A stretch of DNA of 64,000 bases from Peredibacter starrii. GTDB taxonomy: Bacteria; Bdellovibrionota; Bacteriovoracia; Bacteriovoracales; Bacteriovoracaceae. The first letter of the stretch is position 1; every line of letters begins with the position of its first letter. The notes beneath the pieces are model-generated. The model was not told the DNA's origin and searched no databases. It saw only the letters and a list, made by a program, of their open reading frames with translations. Shown here piece after piece: positions 9,008 through 16,869 of this stretch. Position numbers and translations under genes: made by a program. The DNA lies in NCBI RefSeq assembly GCF_034259205.1, contig NZ_CP139487.1:2728001-2792000 (forward strand), written 5' to 3'.

Positions 9008-9772
9008 TTAAAAGTTAAAAACAGAACCGTCTTGATCGAGAACGTGGATTCTCTTCTCCCCTAATTTTTCCATCTGGAGAAGAATTTCTTTCTGATAATT
9101 TGGCTTTAGATGTGTGAGCATCACCGGAACATTGGCCGGCATCTTTTTTAATTCATCACGAAGAGTTTGCGGCGTTAAATGGTTTGAGACATCTGCCACC
9201 TTCTGAAGCTCGTCCGGAAAACTCACCTCAGTGAAAATCGCCTTGAGATTTTTTAGACCCTTTGCCACTTCCCAGATCCTTTCAGTGGGACCTGTATCAA
9301 GCGTGAAAAGAACAGCGCTATCGCCCTTCTCAATAATGAACCCCATAGCATCGTAATCGTGATTCACTTTAACTGGAGTGACCGAGTATTCGCCTAACTT
9401 GAAAGTCGTCTCACTCTCCACGGTATTAATCCGCATGGTCGGTTTTTCAGCGTTCGGGAGTTTGGTAAAATCGGGCCAGATGATATCGTTTAAAAGATGC
9501 TTTTTTATGATGTCTTTTACAGTTGCATGAGTGAAGACTTCAAAGGGTCTGGGTTTTAACCCAAAACAATTATCGCAAATAAAGGCCAGATCTTTGGTGT
9601 GGTCCAGGTGACAGTGAGAAATCAGGATATGCTCAATACGACATTGCTCTTCCACACTTAGCATAGAAGCGACAGCACCAGCATCGATCAATAATGTGTC
9701 GTCGATCAGGTAAGAGGTAGTCGCAAAACCTTTTGCGAGTCCTCCATGACCGCCAAGAACCTGGATTTTCAT
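9008..9772 (-). CDS. Class II 3',5'-cyclic-nucleotide phosphodiesterase (metallo-beta-lactamase fold)
   Basis: The 254-aa protein carries the H-x-H-x-D-H zinc site (His53, His55, Asp57, His58 in ISHCHLDHTKD) and the N-terminal LGGHGGLAKGFATTSYLI segment seen in class II (CpdP-like) cAMP/cGMP phosphodiesterases, also IIWPDFTKLP, another mark of that family. It would hydrolyse cyclic nucleotides in the cytoplasm, since no signal peptide is seen. A lone cyclic-nucleotide-binding domain protein at 56270 shows that cyclic nucleotides are sensed in this organism. It lies 41 nt downstream of rsmI. Confidence 0.88.
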   Translation of the reverse strand: MKIQVLGGHGGLAKGFATTSYLIDDTLLIDAGAVASMLSVEEQCRIEHILISHCHLDHTKDLAFICDNCFGLKPRPFEVFTHATVKDIIKKHLLNDIIWPDFTKLPNAEKPTMRINTVESETTFKLGEYSVTPVKVNHDYDAMGFIIEKGDSAVLFTLDTGPTERIWEVAKGLKNLKAIFTEVSFPDELQKVADVSNHLTPQTLRDELKKMPANVPVMLTHLKPNYQKEILLQMEKLGEKRIHVLDQDGSVFNF

Positions 9773-9813
9773 ACTTCTATTGTAAAAGGAATAAAAATAT
9801 TACTCAACTAGTC

Positions 9814-10641
9814 TTAGTCCTGCCGTTTTCCTCGAGAGATTTCCGAGTAAATATCCTTAGTTGGACGATCAAGAATTAAACCCAGTAATTTTGCGGTTTG
9901 TTTAGGAGTGGCCCCTGTTGCCACAATTTCTTGGGCAAGGTCACGAATCTCACTCGAGAAGGCCGCACTTTCTTCTTTCTTATGGAATAAAAAAATGAAC
10001 TCCCCTTTGAAATTCACTTCTTTCTTACGCTCTTTCCATTCGCCGGCCTTGAGCTTAATCACCTGCTCAAACTTCTTTGAAAGCTCACGAACCACGGCCA
10101 GCTCTGCTTCAGGCAAAATCTCCGAGAGTTCATCCAAGGTCTCTTCCACACGAGTGGGGGCCTCAAAAAAGATATGAGTGCCGTAACCCGCGTTCTGGAA
10201 AATCTTGGCGCGTTTCCCACTTTCTCGAGGAAGAAATCCATGAAATTGAAATGGAATGGGTGGCAGGCCTGAAAGCTCGAGGGCCATAATTGGAGATGAT
10301 ACTCCGGAATAAGATTCAACTTTAATCCCCTGCTCGTAGGCCGCAATAACTAGTGGATATGCAGGATCTGAAACAATCGGACTACCTGCTTCTGAGGCCA
10401 CATAAAGATCATCATGACGGGCCATCTCGATTAATTTTCCGATCTGAGTTCCCTCAGACTGATCATGAAGAGAAACAATTCTTTTGCCCTGAAGACTGAC
10501 TCCGATGTGATTTAAAAGGTCCTTGAATACCCGAGTGTCTTCCACGGCAAATTGCACTCCGGTCTTCAATGCCTCAGAAACTCGAGGGGTCATGTCCCCA
10601 AGATTCCCAATAGGCGTGTTTAAGAGAATGATTTTTCCCAC
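9814..10641 (-). CDS. rsmI: 16S rRNA (cytidine1402-2'-O)-methyltransferase RsmI
   Basis: The 275-aa sequence starts with LLNTPIGNLGDMTPR and continues with VEDTRVFKDLL, SEAGSPIVSDPAYP and GFLPRESGKR, which are the RsmI landmarks of this tetrapyrrole-methylase-fold family. RsmI 2'-O-methylates C1402 in the ribosomal P site. In many bacteria it lies close to yraN and rnhB; here those genes are about 1.7 kb upstream on the same strand, separated by a STAS gene and a small membrane-protein gene. Confidence 0.96.
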   Translation of the reverse strand: MGKIILLNTPIGNLGDMTPRVSEALKTGVQFAVEDTRVFKDLLNHIGVSLQGKRIVSLHDQSEGTQIGKLIEMARHDDLYVASEAGSPIVSDPAYPLVIAAYEQGIKVESYSGVSSPIMALELSGLPPIPFQFHGFLPRESGKRAKIFQNAGYGTHIFFEAPTRVEETLDELSEILPEAELAVVRELSKKFEQVIKLKAGEWKERKKEVNFKGEFIFLFHKKEESAAFSSEIRDLAQEIVATGATPKQTAKLLGLILDRPTKDIYSEISRGKRQD

Positions 10642-10710
10642 TCTAAACCCCTTTTAAGTCTCGTGTTAAAATCTTACAGGTACGGGCATGACACCAAAGG
10701 AGATGACCCC

Positions 10711-11106
10711 ATGAGTATGAAGGCCAATGTTCTTCGAGACGCCAGTGGAAATATTATCGTTCATATGCAGGGGGATTTGAACTACGATCATAGCCTACCT
10801 CTCCGAAATGAACTTCAAACTATCGCCAACGATAACCCAAACGCTAAAATTACTATCGACCTGGGCGCCATCGATTTCGTGGGCTCATCAGGTATTTGTC
10901 ATTTTGTTGAGACAGTAAAATTCTTGAAAGAAAACCGCAAGGCAAACGTTAATCTTTCGAACGTAAAGCCGGAATTTCTTAAAATCTTCCGCCTCTACTC
11001 GATCAACGAAGCTGATTATGTTGCTGAGCTTATGAACTTTGATAACGACGATACGGAGAATTTAAATACCCGTTTCGGTAACCGTAATCAAACTTTCGAA
11101 AACTAG
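10711..11106 (+). CDS. STAS-domain protein (anti-sigma-factor-antagonist type)
   Basis: A 131-aa single STAS domain. The start at 10711 was chosen for the AAGGAG ribosome binding site 6-8 nt upstream; an upstream in-frame start would add residues with no homology. The motif IDFVGSSGICHF contains the serine pair (Ser59/Ser60) where SpoIIAA-type proteins are phosphorylated by an anti-sigma kinase. No kinase or phosphatase gene is adjacent, so the partner is unknown. The stop codon overlaps the stop of the convergent gene, and its terminator lies inside that gene. Confidence 0.9.
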   Translation: MSMKANVLRDASGNIIVHMQGDLNYDHSLPLRNELQTIANDNPNAKITIDLGAIDFVGSSGICHFVETVKFLKENRKANVNLSNVKPEFLKIFRLYSINEADYVAELMNFDNDDTENLNTRFGNRNQTFEN

Positions 11107-11582
11107 AAATTATATTGTAATAAGTTAAGTGTAATAGGAGGGATGTTCCCTCCTTTTTTTTGTGCAAATTTCTGCTGCATCGTCTGGAAACGATCAAAGA
11201 AACCACCACGACCATCGTCCTCATCAGTATTGCTACCGCCTTCAGAGTTTTGATAATCGTCACCGTAGATATCGCTTGAATCGCGGTAAGGAGAAGAATT
11301 GTCATCGTAAGAACCGTAACGCTTCTGATGATGAGAGACCAGAATGTAGGTACCAAAAAGAATACCGGCATAAAGACCCAGAGAGGCACCCTGAGCAATT
11401 GAGCGAGAAGAGTTTCCAAAGGCCATAGAAGCGGCACCTAATAAGGCACCTGCACCAGCACCGTAACCAGCAATGGTAAGGAAAGCTTTGGCCTTAACCG
11501 GGATTTCGGCGCGAGCTTGTTGAGCTCCTACCAGGCTTGAGGACATAAGAACGACTAAAAATACGGCCAAGAATTTTCTCAT
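11103..11582 (-). CDS. Small exported protein with glycine-zipper membrane segment
   Basis: A 159-aa unknown with an N-terminal signal peptide (MRKFLAVFLVVLMSSSLVGA), then a Gly/Ala-rich double hydrophobic stretch (about residues 37-84) of glycine-zipper type, and an Asp/Ser/Tyr-rich C-terminal tail. It is probably an envelope protein. Its last codons (KKGGNIPPIT) are encoded by the antisense of the STAS terminator, and its stop overlaps the STAS stop by 4 nt, so the C-terminus may be shaped by the need to hold that hairpin. Confidence 0.8.
   Translation of the reverse strand: MRKFLAVFLVVLMSSSLVGAQQARAEIPVKAKAFLTIAGYGAGAGALLGAASMAFGNSSRSIAQGASLGLYAGILFGTYILVSHHQKRYGSYDDNSSPYRDSSDIYGDDYQNSEGGSNTDEDDGRGGFFDRFQTMQQKFAQKKGGNIPPITLNLLQYNF
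11136..11161 (+). terminator. Intrinsic terminator of the STAS gene, inside the opposing CDS
   Basis: An 8-bp perfect stem (AGGAGGGA / TCCCTCCT) with a 3-nt loop is followed by eight T on the plus strand. It begins 30 nt after the STAS stop codon and lies wholly within the C-terminal coding part of the convergent membrane-protein gene. Confidence 0.9.
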
Positions 11583-11632
11583 AGAAATAGATTAATTAAC
11601 TTCCTGACTTTTTGCAAAAGATACAAACCTGA

Positions 11633-12331
11633 CTATTCGACTACGAATTCTTTCACTTTGCCGAAGCTCTTGCGATGAATGAGACAAGGGCCGTGCTCTT
11701 CAATCGCTTTACGGTGAAAAGGCGTAGGATATCCAAAATTAGAATCAAAACCATATTGCGGATACAACAGATGCATCTCACGCATAAAAGCATCTCGCTT
11801 CTCTTTTGCGATAATCGAAGCAAGACCTATCAGTGGAGATTTTGCGTCCCCTTTCACAATCGGGATTTCTCTCCAGGGATGTGGTTCTCCTGACCAGCGA
11901 AGTTTTGATTGGCCATCGATTAAAACAGTCGTGCGGCTTTTATCCTCACTTGCTAGAAATTCGGCCGCTTCTTTCATTCCACGCATGGAAGCTTGAAATA
12001 TATTTTCGTTATCAATGATCACATGATCCATTTCCCATGTGACGTATTGAACCTCTAGCCCCTTCCAGACAAATGATCGCTTCTCCCGGTAATTTAAAAC
12101 CGGGGCCTTGAATTTCTGCAGAAGCTCTTCACGATGCTCATGAGTGAGCATTTTAGAATCTTTAACTCCATTGCGCCTAAGAGAGCGAACAAGAAGTCCC
12201 AGTTCTTCTGCTGAATGAATCATCACTCTCACCGCTCCGATTACCACAGGCCCACTCAAGGGAGAGCGACCAACTTCGTCGAGAGCGATAATTTCCTGAG
12301 GAAAATCTGAGAGGAGTTTAAGTTCAATCAT
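11633..12331 (-). CDS. Ribonuclease HII paralogue with GRS instead of GRG
   Basis: 232 aa, aligning without gaps to the neighbouring RNase HII (about 64% identity by hand count). The catalytic carboxylates Asp18, Glu19, Asp139 and Asp162 are all present. The GRG motif that in RNase H2 enzymes reads the ribonucleotide at the RNA-DNA junction is Gly21-Arg22-Ser23 here, whereas the other copy has the canonical GRG. RNase HII nicks DNA 5' to misincorporated ribonucleotides. It follows the YraN-like gene by 8 nt with no clear ribosome binding site, so translation may depend on coupling. It is a diverged duplicate, possibly with altered substrate choice. Confidence 0.92.
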   Translation of the reverse strand: MIELKLLSDFPQEIIALDEVGRSPLSGPVVIGAVRVMIHSAEELGLLVRSLRRNGVKDSKMLTHEHREELLQKFKAPVLNYREKRSFVWKGLEVQYVTWEMDHVIIDNENIFQASMRGMKEAAEFLASEDKSRTTVLIDGQSKLRWSGEPHPWREIPIVKGDAKSPLIGLASIIAKEKRDAFMREMHLLYPQYGFDSNFGYPTPFHRKAIEEHGPCLIHRKSFGKVKEFVVE

Positions 12332-12339
12332 GAACTCAT

Positions 12340-12762
12340 TTATAACTCAGATTCGGATCTCACGAGAGAAATAAGTTTTGTCCTCACTCCGAATATTCCG
12401 GCGAGAAAATTCTGAGCAGAGTGAATGCGTTTTTTTTGAAATCTTTCCATCATCTCTTGCCCCATCTCAGAACTTTTCACCTCACCGACTTCTACCGTCC
12501 ATCCCTCTCGGTCTTTTTTCATGCGGGCGAGATCCAGCTGTCCGAGATTTCTTAGCCTGAGTAATTGAGGAGAAACTAAAAGCGGCACGCCTTCAGCGTG
12601 AAAAGTAAGCGAGAAATTATTTTCAAGTTGTGACGAATTCTTTAACGCCTTTGAAGGTCTTGCGATGGATTTCACAGGGCCCGTGAACTTCAAGTGCCTC
12701 ACGGTGGGCCTTGGTTGGGTAACCGGCGTTTGAAGCGAATCCGTATTGTGGGTAAAGCTCAT
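12340..12762 (-). CDS. YraN-like (UPF0102) PD-(D/E)XK nuclease-fold protein, start uncertain
   Basis: The C-terminal half has the PD-(D/E)XK arrangement of YraN: a strand ending GQLDLARM, then EVGEVKSS (the ExK) and a following helix with KKRIHSAQNFL. YraN genes usually sit beside rnhB, as here, between two rnhB paralogues. The only ATG (12762) would overlap the upstream rnhB by 140 nt, and the N-terminal 40 residues then look like rnhB read in another frame; GTG codons at 12702 or 12675 or the TTG at 12693 could be the true start. YraN's role is unclear; a DNA repair or recombination link is suspected. Confidence 0.75.
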   Translation of the reverse strand: MSFTHNTDSLQTPVTQPRPTVRHLKFTGPVKSIARPSKALKNSSQLENNFSLTFHAEGVPLLVSPQLLRLRNLGQLDLARMKKDREGWTVEVGEVKSSEMGQEMMERFQKKRIHSAQNFLAGIFGVRTKLISLVRSESEL

Positions 12763-13321
12763 GCATCTCTTTCATATAAGCATCGCGCTTTTCTTTGGCG
12801 ATGATGGAGGCCAGACCAATCAAGAGAGACTTCGAGTCTCCTTGCACGATTGGAATTTCTTTCCAGGGAGATGATTCTGTACCCCAACGAAGCTTCATGT
12901 TCCCGTCGATTAAAACGGTGGTTAGATTTTTTTCCGTTTCTGAAAGAAACTCAGATGCTTCTTTCATTCCACGAAGACTTGCGGCCAGAATATTTTCTTT
13001 ATCAATGGTGTTGTGACACATTTCCCAGGTGACATAACTCACATCCACGCCTTTAAGATTCAGCACATTCTTTTTTCTGAATGAAAGATCATGGGCGCCA
13101 AGCTTCGTTAAAATCTTCAATCGATTTTCGGCCGTGAGCTTTTTTGAATCCGTCACACCTTTAGGTTTTAAAAATTTCAGAAGAGCTTTAAGTGCATCGG
13201 CGTTTTCAACGTAGAGACGAACTGCTCCAACAACCACCGGTCCGCTTAAAGGACCACGGCCCACTTCATCAGTGGCGATAATTTCCTGAGGGAAAGTTGG
13301 AATGAGTTTCAGTTCGATCAT
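12623..13321 (-). CDS. rnhB: Ribonuclease HII
   Basis: 232 aa with the canonical motifs: DEVGRGPLSGPVV (Asp18, Glu19, GRG 21-23), TDSKKL, LIDG (third carboxylate), QGDSKSLLIGLASIIAK (fourth carboxylate) and GYPTKAHREAL. The enzyme removes ribonucleotides and RNA primers from DNA. This copy keeps every expected residue and is probably the housekeeping one. No ribosome binding site precedes the ATG; a TATAAC hexamer 10 nt upstream of the ATG suggests an almost leaderless transcript. Confidence 0.96.
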   Translation of the reverse strand: MIELKLIPTFPQEIIATDEVGRGPLSGPVVVGAVRLYVENADALKALLKFLKPKGVTDSKKLTAENRLKILTKLGAHDLSFRKKNVLNLKGVDVSYVTWEMCHNTIDKENILAASLRGMKEASEFLSETEKNLTTVLIDGNMKLRWGTESSPWKEIPIVQGDSKSLLIGLASIIAKEKRDAYMKEMHELYPQYGFASNAGYPTKAHREALEVHGPCEIHRKTFKGVKEFVTT

Positions 13322-13386
13322 GGGAGACGGAGTTATACGACAGAGATCGTCACTTCGTCAGAAGAAATTCCATGACGCGTTTCGCG

Positions 13387-14172
13387 TTAAAAAGTATAAC
13401 CGATGTTGAGTCCTACAAAAGTGAACGCCGGAAAGTTCTTAAAGATTTTTTCCACACGTTTAATGTCATCACTGTTCTCTGCATCGAGTCTCTTCAAAAC
13501 TCTTTGTTTAGTTGAAGTCGCTAGCGGCATATTGAAACGAAGCCAGTCTACGCCGAGAGAAATCCCGTTATCAAAAATCCAACGGTTCCCTACCCCGAAA
13601 CTCGCTCCGTAAATGTCCATGATGAAAGATTGGTTGATTCTATTTCCAAAAGTGTCGGCAAATTTATCACCCACAAAAATCTCGAGCTTTGAAACGTAGG
13701 CACCAAAGTTAAAATAAAAACTGTTCCCTACAAAGTATTTCCCCAAGAGTGAATAACGATCTTCTTCTACTCGACCAAGATCAATTCCTGCAATATCCAT
13801 GCTGAACTTTGAACTCGCGTATTCAAGTTCAAGGCCCCAGTGTTCAGTAAAGTTTTGAGTATATGAAAGTGTCTTCTTCGCCGGCACCCAAGTATTCAGT
13901 ACCTGGTAACCCAACATCACTGTTCCGAAGGAATCCCTACGATTGGTCGCTGTCGTGCGCTTTTCTTTCGGCTCTAAATTTTTTGGATCTGCGATCGGCT
14001 CTTCCATCTCCTGAGCTTCAAGGGCCGTATCTTCAATCGGAGAACCCGCAAGTGTCTGTGATTCAGTGGAAGGAACAAAGAAGGATTCAGTGGTGTAAGG
14101 TTCCCTGGGGGCGAGAACTTGGGAGTGGGCCTGTATTGAGAACATCACTGCAAGAATGAGGATGATTTTCAT
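13387..14172 (-). CDS. Outer-membrane beta-barrel protein
   Basis: 261 aa with a signal peptide (MKIILILAVMFSIQAHS), an acidic Glu/Pro-rich linker (about residues 20-75) and then a series of short amphipathic strands (TVMLGYQVL, YFVGNSFYFNFGAY, GVGNRWIF, FTFVGLNIGYTF) that end in a terminal Phe, the mark of BAM-assembled barrels. Function unknown. It lies between rplS (behind its terminator) and rnhB, a position not usual for this operon, so it looks like a lineage-specific insertion. Confidence 0.85.
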   Translation of the reverse strand: MKIILILAVMFSIQAHSQVLAPREPYTTESFFVPSTESQTLAGSPIEDTALEAQEMEEPIADPKNLEPKEKRTTATNRRDSFGTVMLGYQVLNTWVPAKKTLSYTQNFTEHWGLELEYASSKFSMDIAGIDLGRVEEDRYSLLGKYFVGNSFYFNFGAYVSKLEIFVGDKFADTFGNRINQSFIMDIYGASFGVGNRWIFDNGISLGVDWLRFNMPLATSTKQRVLKRLDAENSDDIKRVEKIFKNFPAFTFVGLNIGYTF

Positions 14173-14193
14173 TCATGAGTTGTATCTTCAGGC

Positions 14194-14221
14194 AAAAAAA
14201 AAGGCCCCTAAAAAGGGGCCT
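14194..14221 (-). terminator. Intrinsic terminator after rplS
   Basis: On the minus strand a stem AGGCCCC / GGGGCCT with loop TTTTA is followed by nine T. It starts 19 nt after the rplS stop codon. Confidence 0.93.
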
Positions 14222-14239
14222 AAGTTTTCACGTTTGTGA

Positions 14240-14599
14240 TTAACGAGAGTAATCAATTGCAACGCGAGCAGCTTTACCAGTTCTTGTACGAAGGTAGTTG
14301 TGCTTAGCGCGACGAGACTTACCTTTAGATACAATCGTGATGCTCTCTACTGCTGGAGAGTGGAACGGGAATACACGCTCAACACCAACGCCGTCAGAAA
14401 TCTTACGAACGCGGAAGTGACCGTTCATTTGGCCCGGGTGTTTCATAGCAATACAAGTACCTTGGAATGCCTGAACACGAGTTTTTTCACCCTCTTTGAT
14501 TCTTACGCCAACTTCAATAGTGTCACCAGTTTTGAACTCAGCGAACTTTGAAGCATTTGGGTTAGCGTACTTCTTCTCAACAACATCAATCAAATTCAT
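14240..14599 (-). CDS. rplS: 50S ribosomal protein L19
   Basis: 119 aa with the L19 landmarks FKTGDTIEVGVRI, QAFQGTCIA, RKISDGVGVERVFPFHSP and the basic C-terminus KSRRAKHNYLR. L19 sits at the interface of the 30S and 50S subunits. A GGAGAC site precedes the ATG. Usually rplS follows trmD directly; here it follows the SPOUT methyltransferase and lies about 10.6 kb from trmD. Confidence 0.99.
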   Translation of the reverse strand: MNLIDVVEKKYANPNASKFAEFKTGDTIEVGVRIKEGEKTRVQAFQGTCIAMKHPGQMNGHFRVRKISDGVGVERVFPFHSPAVESITIVSKGKSRRAKHNYLRTRTGKAARVAIDYSR

Positions 14600-14657
14600 A
14601 ACGTCTCCACAACGTATCCGTCCATTCAGCTAACTATGTGCTCAGAGGGACGGGAAG

Positions 14658-14673
14658 GAACTCTTGCGAGTTC
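14658..14673 (-). other. GNRA-type hairpin in the rplS leader
   Basis: On the minus strand a 6-bp stem GAACTC / GAGTTC is capped by GCAA. It starts 5 nt after the methyltransferase stop codon and precedes rplS by 58 nt. It could be a stability or processing element; no T-run follows, so it is not a terminator. Confidence 0.4.
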
Positions 14674-14678
14674 AATTA

Positions 14679-15269
14679 TTATATGGAACCAGAGGCTCTA
14701 GCTAGACGATCCAAATAGATCGCTACAGCTGACCGAACAGACAAATGATTATATCCGTCATTTGCTATGCCAAAAATAGGCTCTAGCCGAAAATCGGCCT
14801 GTTCAACAACCGGAGCAGTTAATCCCCATCCTGTACCAAATAACAAGAACATAGGGTTACCGTCAAGGGCCAACTTGTGCAGTAGCTCTTTTTCCTGCCC
14901 TTCGTATTTATCAAAGTTCGCACCGGTAACTACAACGCATGGCTTCTTTCCTTCAATCCGGGTGATTTCTTCGATAGCAAGTTCTATAGAATCAATAACC
15001 TCGGCCTCAGAAAGGGCGTTTTTGCGATCAGGGTTGTAAATAAGTCCACTATCCGCTTCCCAGAAACCTAAAATCTTTTTCACCATCGATTGCTGGTTCT
15101 TGATTGGGGTAATCAAAAAATATCGTTTAAACCCAAACGTACGAGCAGAACGAGCGATATCGTGAATATCAAGATTTGTGACTGACGTAGTGATCTCTTT
15201 TCCCTCTTTCGAGCGAATAGGACCGTGAACTAAGCCAATATAACAAGGAACTGGTAGGGCCATATACAT
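14679..15269 (-). CDS. SPOUT-type SAM-dependent RNA methyltransferase (Methyltrn_RNA_4 family)
   Basis: 196 aa with the motifs VTNLDIHDIARSARTFG, NPDRKNALS, FLLFGTGWGL and GYNHLSVRSAVAIYLDRL, typical of the TrmD-associated SPOUT family PF09936. In several delta-proteobacterial lineages it is fused to, or lies directly after, trmD and before rplS. Here it precedes rplS but trmD is about 10 kb away. Its RNA target is unknown. The start may be the ATG at 15263, which has better GGA spacing than the ATG at 15269. Confidence 0.93.
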   Translation of the reverse strand: MYMALPVPCYIGLVHGPIRSKEGKEITTSVTNLDIHDIARSARTFGFKRYFLITPIKNQQSMVKKILGFWEADSGLIYNPDRKNALSEAEVIDSIELAIEEITRIEGKKPCVVVTGANFDKYEGQEKELLHKLALDGNPMFLLFGTGWGLTAPVVEQADFRLEPIFGIANDGYNHLSVRSAVAIYLDRLARASGSI

Positions 15270-15411
15270 CCATTTTTTTTGAGAGCTTCGGTTTTGGCCC
15301 TAAACTCTCAGAATGTCTAGGAGAAATCGCTCTCTTTACGCTTTCCATTAACTGCCAAATCAGCTAAAAGGAGTTACCGAAAAACAAACCCCTGCAAGGT
15401 TTAAAATCATT

Positions 15412-16179
15412 ATGGAAAACAACGCCCTAAACTTCCGCTCGAACGAGCTTTTTTTGATCGCCGGCCCGTGTGCCGTTGAATCAGAAAATCAACTAAGAAC
15501 TATTCTCATGAACGAGAACCGTCCGCGTTTAATTCGCGGTGGTATTCATAAAATGCGCACCAACGCCAAGTCATTCCAAGGCATGGGCGATGAAGGCATG
15601 GAAATCGTAAAAAAAATGAAGCAAGAAATTCCTTTCGACTTCATCACAGAAGTGACTGATGCTCGTCAGATTGAAGCTCTTCTTCCTATCACTAGTGTGT
15701 TCCAAGTGGGCGCGCGTAATATGTATAACTACGAACTTCTAAAAGAACTTTCGCGTTATGGACGTCCGGTTATTTTGAAGCGTGCTTTCTCAGCGACTAT
15801 TTCAGAGTGGCTTGGAGCGGCCGAATACCTTTTCAACCTGGGTGAAAAGAACATCATTCTTTGTGAGCGCGGTGTTCGCTCTTTCGATAACAAACTAAGA
15901 AACCTTCTGGATCTTGGTTCTGTGATCTACTTAAAGAAAAATACTCCCTTCAAAATTATCGTGGACCCTTCTCACTCAATGGGACTAACTCCATACGTTG
16001 CTGACGCTGCTTACGCGGCGGTTGCTGCAGGAGCTGATGGTCTTATCGTAGAAGTTCATCCTGAGCCGGCGGTTGCCCTATCAGATGGTCAACAGGCCCT
16101 GAATATCCCTCAGTTTGATGAAATGGTTCAGAAGCTTCATAAACTTGCTCCGATTTTTGGCAAAGAATTAAGGATGTAA
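15412..16179 (+). CDS. aroF: DAHP synthase, type I beta (AroF-like)
   Basis: 255 aa with the KDO8PS/DAHPS TIM-barrel signatures FLIAGPCAVES, RGGIHKMRT, FQVGARNMYN, LKRAFSATISEWLGAAEY, ILCERGVRSF and VDPSHSMG. It condenses phosphoenolpyruvate and erythrose-4-phosphate, the entry to chorismate. It lacks an added chorismate mutase or ACT domain, so feedback control by a fused domain is absent. It stands 3 nt before menG and heads the menaquinone operon, where it may supply chorismate. A good AAAGGAG lies 37 nt upstream of the ATG, too far to serve it. Confidence 0.96.
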   Translation: MENNALNFRSNELFLIAGPCAVESENQLRTILMNENRPRLIRGGIHKMRTNAKSFQGMGDEGMEIVKKMKQEIPFDFITEVTDARQIEALLPITSVFQVGARNMYNYELLKELSRYGRPVILKRAFSATISEWLGAAEYLFNLGEKNIILCERGVRSFDNKLRNLLDLGSVIYLKKNTPFKIIVDPSHSMGLTPYVADAAYAAVAAGADGLIVEVHPEPAVALSDGQQALNIPQFDEMVQKLHKLAPIFGKELRM

Positions 16180-16182
16180 TCC

Positions 16183-16866
16183 ATGGCAAAGGCCGAATTT
16201 GTAAACAAGATGTTCAATGACATCGCTCCTAAGTACGACCTATTGAATGATGTACTTTCAGTGGGAACTCACCGTCTTTGGAAAAAGAAATTTATTAACT
16301 TCGCTCTTAAGCAGAAACCAAATTCTGCCCTTGATTGTGCCACTGGAACAGGTGACATCGCTTTCAAGCTTAAAGAATCTATCTCTGGCAAAGTGGTTGG
16401 AATTGATTTCTCAGAAGGCATGATTGAATACGCCAATGAGCGCGCTAAAACTGAGTCTCAAAAAGTTGAGTTCAAAGTTGCCGACATTCAAAAGCTTCCA
16501 TTCGCGGACAAAGAATTCGATATCACAACGATCTCTTTCGGGATCAGAAACGTTGAGAACCTTGGCCTTGGTCTTTCAGAACTTGGCCGCGTGTCTAACG
16601 GCGTTTATATTCTGGAATTCGGTCAACCGAAGAACGGTCTTTATAAGAAGGCCTACTTCAATATGCTTAAGATGTATGTGCCGGTTTTCGGCCTCATCTC
16701 AAAACGTAAAGATGCTTACGAGTATCTGATCGCTTCATCTGAGACGTTCCCTTCAGCAGAGAAGTTCGTAGATATCATGAAAGCGAACATGTCTTTCAAA
16801 AACTACGGTTGCATTCCTGTGTTCGGTGGAATTGCTTACATCTACTTTGCTAACAACGAAGGTTAA
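16183..16866 (+). CDS. menG: Demethylmenaquinone methyltransferase MenG/UbiE
   Basis: 227 aa. Landmarks are FNDIAPKYDLLNDVLSVGTHRLWKKK, the SAM-binding motif LDCATGTGDIAFKL and SFGIRNVENL, all typical of the UbiE family. It carries out the last step of menaquinone synthesis, C-methylation of the naphthoquinone ring. With no ubiquinone genes near, MenG is the more apt name. Confidence 0.97.
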   Translation: MAKAEFVNKMFNDIAPKYDLLNDVLSVGTHRLWKKKFINFALKQKPNSALDCATGTGDIAFKLKESISGKVVGIDFSEGMIEYANERAKTESQKVEFKVADIQKLPFADKEFDITTISFGIRNVENLGLGLSELGRVSNGVYILEFGQPKNGLYKKAYFNMLKMYVPVFGLISKRKDAYEYLIASSETFPSAEKFVDIMKANMSFKNYGCIPVFGGIAYIYFANNEG

Positions 16867-16869
16867 GAA

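Noticed and set aside
15313-15351. A 12-codon reading frame (MSRRNRSLYAFH) before aroF as an aromatic-amino-acid attenuator leader
   Set aside because: Only one Tyr and one Phe, no ribosome binding site and no terminator/antiterminator pair before aroF.
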